From assembly GCF_018278905.1 (NCBI RefSeq), contig NZ_CP046600.1:4340001-4404000 (forward strand): a stretch of 64,000 bases of DNA, read 5' to 3'. The DNA is from Mycobacterium spongiae (GTDB lineage Bacteria; Actinomycetota; Actinomycetes; Mycobacteriales; Mycobacteriaceae). The first letter of the stretch is position 1. Every line of letters begins with the position of its first letter. This document shows, one piece after another, positions 57,701-64,000 of this stretch. Both the position numbers and the translations under genes were made by a program. The notes under the pieces are model-generated. The model was not told where the DNA came from and made no database searches. It was given only the letters and a program-made list of their open reading frames with translations.

Positions 57701-59389
57701 TCACTGCGTATTGACCGAGGATTGCGCGTCGCGCGGAATATCAAGTGTTGCGATGGGGTAGAAGCCCGCGGTGTCGCGCCCGTCGCGCGCCAACTGCATC
57801 GGCGGGTAGTTCATCACGTGGGTCCCGTTGGGTTTGTGCTGCTGCCAGTCGACCGATGCCCGCAGCGTGTAGTGACCGGCCGGCAAGCCCGCCAGATCGA
57901 CGCGCACCGTCTCGGTCGCCGATGCCGGTAGGGGTTGGTCACTGGTCCGATCGCCGGGCTGATCGGGGACCAGAGCCCGCAGGTCCACGGTCGCTGGAAG
58001 CGTTCGGATCACCTGCCCGGCGAAGTCCACCAGCCGGTAACCGGGCACCCATTTCTCCGTGGCAGCCGCGGATCCGTAGTTGGTCCAGGCGACCGAAATC
58101 GCAGCGACTTGGCCATCCAACGATTGCGATCCCGGTCGAGCTTCGACCGAGTACCGATATCCCGCAGTGGCGTTGGCCTGCGCCCACAGCACATACAGCT
58201 CGGGGTCCATGGGTGAGCCTGCACGCTGGTCTGGGAAGTTTCTGCTCGACGTCATCGACACGTGATATTTGATGACATCGTGCAAACCCCTTGCGTAGTA
58301 GGACTCCGGAGATGTTCCGCTTGGCAACCGGCACCACTCGGTAATCACTGGCGCCGTCGCCAGCCGCTGCCGGAGCGTGCCAACCACCACGTCCTTGGTT
58401 TGCACATACTCGGAATCGCTGGCCTCCGCCCAGTTCGGCATCGGCGCCTCGACACCGAGGCAGTCTGAGCGGACACCCACTGGCGCGGACAGTTTCTCCG
58501 TAACGTCATCGGCGAACAACTCCCGCACGATCTCCGGGTTCGCCGGACTCGTCACCAATTGGGTATGCGGGAAGGCGCTGACGTTCGCCGCAATCAGTTG
58601 ATGTATCGACGCTGCGGTGATGTTCTGGTCGCGGAACTGGCTGTAGTACCCCAACCGCGCGACGCTCTCGTCCGGCGCTGGTCCCGGCGCGCCCAGCCTG
58701 TCACGCAAATACGCGACGTGGTTTTCGCTGGAGTCGCCGTATCCCGAAAACTCGAAAACGCTGAGCCGCTCGTCGTTGTCATATCGGCGGCCGAGGGCGG
58801 CGAGCAGCTGCGCGAAATCGTTCAGATAGGTGGGGTCATTGAAGTTCGGTACCACCTGCGTCACCCCGGCCGAGGGACCTTTGGCCGGCCCCGGAAAGCT
58901 GGTACTGGTGCCCGGAACGGCGCGCAACCAATCCGGAATAGCGATATTCGTGTTGTCCGGATAGGAAGCGTGGCAACACGAGCTGTATGCGTCAATCCGA
59001 AGCATTAGCCGCATGCCGCGGTCGGCCAGCCTGGCGAGCGCGTCGTCAATCACGCGGAAATCGAACTTGCGATCGTCCGGAGCATCCGGGGGCAGCGACG
59101 CCGGATCGGCGGGCTGCAATTGCCGCCACGAGACGCGCAAACTCGCGTCGTACGACGCAGGCCAGGCCGGGTAGCGCTGCTGCACGGGTTGGCCTTGCGG
59201 GAAAAGCGGCTCCATGAGGTCTTCGTACTGACCGCGCAGCGGGTTGGATATCTCCTGCACAGTTGATGGAATGGCCGGGCTAACCATCGCGGTCAATGGA
59301 CCAGTGTCGGTCTCGCGGCTACATCCGACGAGCACCAACGCCAGGCACGCGACAACGACCAGCATGTTGCTCTTGATATTCCGAACCAT
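57701..59389 (-). CDS. Large lipoprotein, DUF4832/DUF4874-like (Rv1006-like)
   Basis: A 562-residue secreted lipoprotein. The signal peptide ends at lipobox L-V-G-C (Cys23). The middle (about 45-370) resembles a glycosidase-type TIM barrel, with N-P-L-R-G-Q-Y-E at its start and R-I-D-A-Y-S-S-C-C further on. The C-terminal part (about 400-562) is beta-rich. H37Rv Rv1006 has the same position and a similar length (about 567). The function is unknown; carbohydrate processing at the envelope is a guess. It is convergent with the cupin gene. Confidence 0.82.
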   Translation of the reverse strand: MVRNIKSNMLVVVACLALVLVGCSRETDTGPLTAMVSPAIPSTVQEISNPLRGQYEDLMEPLFPQGQPVQQRYPAWPASYDASLRVSWRQLQPADPASLPPDAPDDRKFDFRVIDDALARLADRGMRLMLRIDAYSSCCHASYPDNTNIAIPDWLRAVPGTSTSFPGPAKGPSAGVTQVVPNFNDPTYLNDFAQLLAALGRRYDNDERLSVFEFSGYGDSSENHVAYLRDRLGAPGPAPDESVARLGYYSQFRDQNITAASIHQLIAANVSAFPHTQLVTSPANPEIVRELFADDVTEKLSAPVGVRSDCLGVEAPMPNWAEASDSEYVQTKDVVVGTLRQRLATAPVITEWCRLPSGTSPESYYARGLHDVIKYHVSMTSSRNFPDQRAGSPMDPELYVLWAQANATAGYRYSVEARPGSQSLDGQVAAISVAWTNYGSAAATEKWVPGYRLVDFAGQVIRTLPATVDLRALVPDQPGDRTSDQPLPASATETVRVDLAGLPAGHYTLRASVDWQQHKPNGTHVMNYPPMQLARDGRDTAGFYPIATLDIPRDAQSSVNTQ

Positions 59390-59609
59390 TCTTCGCTAGG
59401 CCTAGGTGTTCGTCACGGGCGGTTGTGAATTCGCGGGCGCTCGATCGGTGTGTTCCGCCGATGCGCGTGTGGCGTCGGTGGTGATTGTAGTGGCGCAGCC
59501 TGCACGAGCAGTTCGCTGCGCGGACAGCCAGGAAGTGGTACGTCTCGGACGACTCCACCCGACCGGATCCCTGGGGCGGCGTGAAACGGGTCACAGTGGC
59601 GCACCTGGA

Positions 59610-59636
59610 TGTCACACCCGGCGGGTCCGCGGTGTC
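59610..59636 (+). promoter_or_regulatory. Candidate ECF41 promoter upstream of the FAD oxidoreductase
   Basis: TGTCACA (59610-59616), 16 nt, then TGTC (59633-59636) match the reported ECF41 promoter TGTCACA-N16/17-CGTC with one mismatch in the -10 box. It lies about 76 bp upstream of the oxidoreductase start, in the operon that ends with an ECF41 sigma gene, implying autoregulation. The 322-bp gap 59390-59711 holds no other feature apart from a short tandem repeat. Confidence 0.6.
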
Positions 59637-59673
59637 TGAAGGGCATCGGTAACACAGTTGTCCCAGCAGAAGC

Positions 59674-59703
59674 CCGCCAATAGTAGGACCGCCAATAGTA
59701 GGA
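59674..59703 (+). repeat. Tandem 15-bp duplication before the oxidoreductase start
   Basis: CCGCCAATAGTAGGA occurs twice in tandem (59674-59688, 59689-59703). It is directly upstream of ATG 59712, so the second copy contributes to the ribosome-binding region AGGAGTAG. Confidence 0.85.
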
Positions 59704-59711
59704 GTAGTGAC

Positions 59712-60887
59712 ATGACCAACCACCGCACTCGGGTCGTCGTTGTCGGAGGCGGCTACGCCGGCACGATGGCCGCCAACCACCTGCGGCAGCGCTCCGACCT
59801 CGATATCACCCTGGTCAACCCGCGTCCGGTCTTCGTGGAGCGAATCCGGCTGCACCAATTGGCCGCCGGTAGCGGCACCGCGACTGTCGATTACGACACC
59901 CTGCTCGGCGACGGCATCCGACTGGTCGTCGACAGCGCCGAGCGAATCGACACCAGCGCCCGACAGGTACTGCTGACCTCGGGTGACGCGTTGGAATACG
60001 ACTACGTGATCTACGCGGTGGGCAGCACCGCCGCCACGCCCTCGGTGCCGGGCGCGGCCGAGTTCGCCTATTCGGTCGCCGAACTCGAAGGCGCCACCGG
60101 GCTGCGTGATGCCCTCGCGGGTGCGACCCACGATGCGGCCGTGGTCGTGGTCGGTGGCGGGTTGACCGGCATCGAGACAGCCGCCGAGCTGGCCGAGCGG
60201 GGCCGCCGGGTGACCCTGGTCTGCGGCGGAGCGTTGGGTCCGTCGTTGAGCAATCGGGGTCGGCGATCGGTCGCCGGGCAGCTACGCAAACTTGACGTCA
60301 CAGTGCTCGAGTACGTCGCAGTTCGCCGGGTGCACGGCGATGCGGTGATGCTCGCCGATGGCAGAACACTGTCCAGCGCGGTGACGGTGTGGACGGCCGG
60401 ATTCAGCGTGCCCGGGCTGGCCAGCCGCAGCGGGATTCGCACCGACGCCATGGGCCGACTGCTCACCGACGAAACACTGACCAGCCTCAGCGACATGCGG
60501 GTCGTTGCTGCCGGCGACGCCGTCGCACCGTCCGGTGAACCGCTGCGAATGAGCTGCCAAGCCGCTCAGCCGTTGGCCGCGCAGGCTGCTAACACCGTGC
60601 TCAGTCGGATCGCCGAGCAGACGCCCGCGGTGTTGAACCAGGGCTTTGTCGGCCAGTGCATCAGCCTGGGTCGCAGCTACGGCACCTTCCAGCTGGCCCG
60701 CACCGACGACGCTCCAATCAACGTCGCAGCGGGCGGCCGGGCTGCCGCAGCGATCAAGGAGTCGATTTGCAAAGCGACGCTGTGGGCCATTCGGCGCGAG
60801 GCGACCAAACCGGGCGGGTACCGCTGGCGCAAGGGCGGCAAGCGGCCGGCGCAACGACCGGCCGACCGGCAGGTGGCGATCCAATGA
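59712..60887 (+). CDS. FAD-dependent pyridine nucleotide-disulfide oxidoreductase, NDH-2-like
   Basis: A 391-residue flavoprotein with FAD-binding V-V-G-G-G-Y-A-G (10-17), NAD(P)-binding [10 protein letters not shown] in the middle and the C-terminal FAD motif A-A-G-D-A-V-A-P. No redox-active C-x4-C pair is seen, so it is of the NDH-2 / AIF-like type. ATG 59712 is preferred over the longer frame (59658) because of the motif and ribosome site. It overlaps the sigma gene by 4 bp and is a typical partner of ECF41 sigma factors. Confidence 0.9.
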   Translation: MTNHRTRVVVVGGGYAGTMAANHLRQRSDLDITLVNPRPVFVERIRLHQLAAGSGTATVDYDTLLGDGIRLVVDSAERIDTSARQVLLTSGDALEYDYVIYAVGSTAATPSVPGAAEFAYSVAELEGATGLRDALAGATHDAAVVVVGGGLTGIETAAELAERGRRVTLVCGGALGPSLSNRGRRSVAGQLRKLDVTVLEYVAVRRVHGDAVMLADGRTLSSAVTVWTAGFSVPGLASRSGIRTDAMGRLLTDETLTSLSDMRVVAAGDAVAPSGEPLRMSCQAAQPLAAQAANTVLSRIAEQTPAVLNQGFVGQCISLGRSYGTFQLARTDDAPINVAAGGRAAAAIKESICKATLWAIRREATKPGGYRWRKGGKRPAQRPADRQVAIQ

Positions 60888-61807
60888 CTGTGTCATCCTC
60901 ATCGACCGGCTCATCAGCAGCGGGCGAGCACGCCGAGCGCTTTACCCTGCTACGCCCGCTGCTGTTCACGATCGCCTACGAGATCCTCGGCTCGGCGACC
61001 GAATCAGATGACGTATTGCAGGACAGCTACCTGCGGTGGGAGGCCGTTGACCTGTCATCCGTGCGGGATACCAAGTCCTACCTGGCCCAACTGGTCACCC
61101 GCCAGGCACTCAACGCGCTACGCGCCAGCGCCCGGCGCCGTGAGGAGTATGTGGGCCCGTGGCTACCCGAGCCGCTGCTCCTCGAGGACACGGATCCGTC
61201 AGACGATGTCGTCTTGGCGGAGTCGGTGTCCATGGCAATGCTGGTCCTGCTGGAAACACTGGGCCCAGACGAACGGGCGGTGTTCGTGCTGCGCGAGGTG
61301 TTCGGATTCGACTACGACGCGATTTCGGCGGCGGTCGGCAAGCCGGCACCTACTGTGCGACAGGTCGCGCACCGAGCGCGCGAACACGTCCGGGCACGCC
61401 GGAAACGCGTTGACACGGTGGATCCACACCGCGCCGAGCAGATAACGGCCCAATTCCTGGAAACGGCGGTCAGCGGCGACGTGGACGCACTCATGGCGAT
61501 GCTCGCGCCTGACGCAACCTGGATGGCCGACGGCGGCGGCAAGGTGTCCGCGGCCCGTAGGCCCGTGGTCGGCGCCGAACGGGTGGCCAGGGCCATCGCC
61601 GGACTGATGCGCAAGGCGGGCGCGCAGCTGAACGTCCGAATGGTCACGTGCAACAGCGCTCCCGCGGTCGTGGTCTACCTCGCCGGACACCTCGAAGGGG
61701 TGATCACGCTAGAAATCGTCGAGGACAAGATCACTAATTTCTATGTGATGCGCAACCCCGACAAGCTGGCTGGCCTGACCAGCACATACGAGATCAGCCG
61801 GGGCTAG
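60884..61807 (+). CDS. ECF41-family RNA polymerase sigma factor
   Basis: A 307-residue sigma factor. Sigma-2 (about 20-90) and sigma-4 (about 115-172) are joined by the ECF41 signature W-L-P-E-P (93-97). The C-terminal SnoaL/NTF2-like extension has D-G-G-G-K (216-220) and N-P-D-K-L (291-295), the two motifs described as important for regulating ECF41 activity. There is no anti-sigma gene nearby, as expected for this group. It is translated with the upstream oxidoreductase (ATGA overlap). SigJ of M. tuberculosis belongs to the same class. Confidence 0.93.
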   Translation: MTVSSSSTGSSAAGEHAERFTLLRPLLFTIAYEILGSATESDDVLQDSYLRWEAVDLSSVRDTKSYLAQLVTRQALNALRASARRREEYVGPWLPEPLLLEDTDPSDDVVLAESVSMAMLVLLETLGPDERAVFVLREVFGFDYDAISAAVGKPAPTVRQVAHRAREHVRARRKRVDTVDPHRAEQITAQFLETAVSGDVDALMAMLAPDATWMADGGGKVSAARRPVVGAERVARAIAGLMRKAGAQLNVRMVTCNSAPAVVVYLAGHLEGVITLEIVEDKITNFYVMRNPDKLAGLTSTYEISRG

Positions 61808-61952
61808 TTTGGATGCGAGCCGTCCCCCACTCGTGGGTGGCACCCGTCCCTGTAGGCACCGTTCGGCAACTCTCGAACGTTCTGGATCGGCGAGCCAGAC
61901 CGAACGACACGGCTCGCGCTGCGAAAATCTTGCGTTCTGTCAAGCTAGGGCG

Positions 61953-63230
61953 GTGCGAATCGACCCGCTCGGCGACCTCGGCGCCGCACCACAGGTGTTG
62001 CGGGCCGTCGGCGACGCCACCCGTCGCCTCGATTTGCCCACGCCGGCCGCGCTGACCGGCGACTGGTTCGGGGCATTGGCGGTGATCGCACCGAGCCTGG
62101 CAGTGCAACCTGTGGATGTCAGCACCGCCTTCGCGGTCCACCCGGGCTTGTCACCGTCCAATACGCGGCCGGACTTCCCTGCGATCGGCGGCGGCTGGAT
62201 CGGCTACCTTTCTTACCCGGACCCCGGGGCCGATGGCCGGGGAAACCGGATTCCCGAGGCAGCCGGTGGTTGGACCGACTGCGTGCTGCGCCGCAGTTAT
62301 CACGGACAGTGGTTCTACGAGAGCCTGTCCGGTGCGCCCATGCCGAAATGGCTGGTTGACGCGTTGGGGACGACACCGACAGCGTCCGCCGAACTGGTAT
62401 CGGCTTACCAGATCGACTGGGACGACGCCGACCGTTCCGCACATCACAGCGGGGTGATGGCCTGCCTGGACGCTATCGCCGCTGGCGAGGTCTACCAAGC
62501 GTGTGTGTGCACCCAGCTCGCTGGGACTGTCGCCGGCGCTCCGCTGGACTTCTTCATTGACGGGATCGCCCGTACCTCCCCTGCCCGCGCGGCATTTGTC
62601 GCTGGTCAGTGGGGTGCCGTGGCATCGCTGTCCCCGGAGCTTTTCCTGCGGCGACGTGGTGGCGTGGTGACGTCGAGTCCGATCAAGGGCACCCTGCCGC
62701 TGGACGCTTGGCCGTCGGCGCTACGCGCTTCGCCAAAGGAAGTAGCCGAGAACATCATGATCGTCGACCTGGTCCGCAATGACCTGGGCCGGGTGGCGAT
62801 CACCGGTACGGTGTCAGTGCCCGAGCTGCTGGTTGTGCGCCGTGCGCCCGGTGTCTGGCACCTGGTGTCGACGGTGTCGGCGCGGGTTCCGGTCGAACTG
62901 CCAGTGTCGACCCTGCTGGACGCGGCTTTCCCGCCGGCATCCGTCACCGGTACCCCCAAAATTCGTGCCCGACAACTTATTTCACAATGGGAGCAGCATC
63001 GTCGCGGGATATATTGCGGCACAGTGGGGTTGGCATCCCCGATCGCTGGATGCGAGCTCAATGTTGCGATTCGCACCGTCGAGTTTGACTCGGCCGGCAA
63101 CGCTGTGCTCGGGGTGGGAGGCGGGATCACCGCGGACTCGGACCCTGACGACGAATGGGCCGAATGCCTGCACAAAGCGGCCCCGATCGTGGGGCTTCGG
63201 CCCGCCGCAGCTGCGGCTCGGGTAAGTTAG
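61953..63230 (+). CDS. pabB: Aminodeoxychorismate synthase component I
   Basis: A 425-residue chorismate-binding enzyme from GTG 61953 (open frame from 61809; H37Rv PabB about 458). Conserved blocks S-P-E-L-F-L, S-S-P-I-K-G-T, I-M-I-V-D-L-V-R-N-D-L-G-R-V, S-V-T-G-T-P-K and G-G-G-I-T-A-D-S-D-P are intact. It converts chorismate to 4-amino-4-deoxychorismate for folate synthesis. A 7-bp inverted repeat (61890-61896 / 61911-61917) lies between it and the sigma gene and may be a weak terminator. Confidence 0.92.
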   Translation: MRIDPLGDLGAAPQVLRAVGDATRRLDLPTPAALTGDWFGALAVIAPSLAVQPVDVSTAFAVHPGLSPSNTRPDFPAIGGGWIGYLSYPDPGADGRGNRIPEAAGGWTDCVLRRSYHGQWFYESLSGAPMPKWLVDALGTTPTASAELVSAYQIDWDDADRSAHHSGVMACLDAIAAGEVYQACVCTQLAGTVAGAPLDFFIDGIARTSPARAAFVAGQWGAVASLSPELFLRRRGGVVTSSPIKGTLPLDAWPSALRASPKEVAENIMIVDLVRNDLGRVAITGTVSVPELLVVRRAPGVWHLVSTVSARVPVELPVSTLLDAAFPPASVTGTPKIRARQLISQWEQHRRGIYCGTVGLASPIAGCELNVAIRTVEFDSAGNAVLGVGGGITADSDPDDEWAECLHKAAPIVGLRPAAAAARVS

Positions 63231-63354
63231 GCAGCCAACTCGCAGCAACGTAGGTGCGGTGCAATTTCGCGTAACGCCCACAGGGCGGGCTCAGAGCGCC
63301 TAAGCTCAGGCTATTGGCCTGGGTCAATCACGCATGGACGGGGAGGGTTCGGTT

Positions 63355-64000
63355 ATGAGGATCGGTGTCGTTGGCGTCGCGGCTGCCGCCATGGTGGGCG
63401 GCACGCTCGCGGTTGCGCCGTTGACGTTCAACGGGCCGATGAGGGCGCCGACCGAGGGGACATGCACCCCGGGCCAACAGTGCGATCGGCTGGCCTCGGT
63501 ATTGATGCCGGACCCGACGGGTCCGGCTAGACCAGCCGTGGCTGACCCCGCGGTCCCGACCCCGTTTGAGCCCGCGGCCGAGGAGGTGGCGCCGGCTGTG
63601 GCGCCACGTCTGGCGCCGCGAGCAAGCGCTCCCGCGGCCGCCCGCATCGCGCCCGGGGTTATTGAGCCAGGGGTACGTGCGCCAGTAGTCCCGGAACTAC
63701 CTCCGGCGGCCGCACTGCCCGACGCCGCCTTGCCGCCTCTGCCTGGCGGCGTGCCCGGCCTCGCTTTGCCCGGCGTTCCCGACATCAATGCCCTCGCTGG
63801 CGTTGGCGCCGGCCTCGTTGGCCTACCTAACGGGGTGGCCACGGCCAACGCCGTGATCAACGGCGTCCTCGGCGCGGCAGGCGGCGCGGCGGCCGTCATC
63901 ACTTCGGGAGCGCTCGCGGTCACCTATGTCGTGCTGGCGTACAACGCACTGCAGGATTCGGGCATCCTGCCGGCGGCCAACGCCGCAGCCAGCTCGGTCG
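63355..64000 (+). CDS. Secreted/membrane Ala-Pro-rich protein (Rv1004c-like), 5' part
   Basis: The frame from ATG 63355 stays open to the right edge (215 codons), so the gene is truncated by the window. GGGGAGGG lies 7 nt upstream; ATG 63334 is in frame but less well placed. It begins with a signal-like hydrophobic segment (2-24), then a Pro/Ala-rich region (about 45-130) and an Ala/Gly/Val-rich hydrophobic part (about 145-200). Position next to pabB fits Rv1004c, a protein of unknown function. Confidence 0.75.
   Translation, partial: MRIGVVGVAAAAMVGGTLAVAPLTFNGPMRAPTEGTCTPGQQCDRLASVLMPDPTGPARPAVADPAVPTPFEPAAEEVAPAVAPRLAPRASAPAAARIAPGVIEPGVRAPVVPELPPAAALPDAALPPLPGGVPGLALPGVPDINALAGVGAGLVGLPNGVATANAVINGVLGAAGGAAAVITSGALAVTYVVLAYNALQDSGILPAANAAASSV

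Overview
The window is high-GC DNA from a slow-growing Mycobacterium. Diagnostic features are PE, PPE, PE_PGRS and EsxJ/EsxI-type ESX genes, TrcR/TrcS, RpfB, Lpq-type lipoproteins and FadD14/Pks16-type adenylating enzymes. From memory (no search was run), the backbone follows the M. tuberculosis H37Rv segment from about Rv1069c to Rv1004c, read in the opposite direction. The differences from H37Rv argue for a related non-tuberculosis species of the M. kansasii / M. marinum type; the species call is inference.

Region 1 (1-15.6 kb): the 3' end of a membrane alpha/beta-hydrolase gene, a cysteine dioxygenase-rhodanese pair, LpqV, two convergent patatin lipases, a PE_PGRS protein with a histidine-phosphatase domain, a FadD14 - reductase - glutamine amidotransferase gene run, a beta-propeller gene (Rv1057 type) with an unusually dense array of direct-repeat operator candidates, a DUF427 protein, a membrane protein, and a TetR/Coq4-like divergent pair. 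Region 2 (15.6-25 kb): a large PE_PGRS gene lying between a tRNA-Leu(UAA) gene and a diverged copy of a tRNA 3' half, a decayed transposase, then PE-PPE-EsxJ-EsxI, a strong hairpin terminator and TrcRS. The kdp genes that follow trcRS in H37Rv are absent.

Region 3 (25-41.4 kb) is conserved housekeeping: Ppx2, DUF501 and FtsB-like proteins, enolase, LpqU, MazG, Mfd and its TetR regulator, tRNA-Gln, GlmU, PRPP synthetase, an added arsenate reductase, LpqT, an SDR, ribosomal protein L25 and peptidyl-tRNA hydrolase.

Region 4 (41.4-49.3 kb) is a redox/radical-chemistry block between pth and pks16, which are neighbours in H37Rv. It holds an overlapping peroxiredoxin-like/DsbF/CcdA operon, a HAD hydrolase, a mycoredoxin, a two-domain DUF302 lipoprotein, a Cmr-like CRP regulator with a 10-bp-periodic leader, and a cysteine-rich radical SAM protein of the COG1964 type (the group containing archaeal tetraether synthase) that overlaps a SAM methyltransferase gene. 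This is the best candidate for an undescribed system.

Region 5 (49.3-64 kb): Pks16, the RpfB-KsgA-IspE run, TatD, MetG followed by a 60-bp tandem repeat, a cupin, a large lipoprotein, an FAD oxidoreductase coupled to an ECF41 sigma factor with a matching candidate promoter, PabB, and the start of an Rv1004c-like protein.
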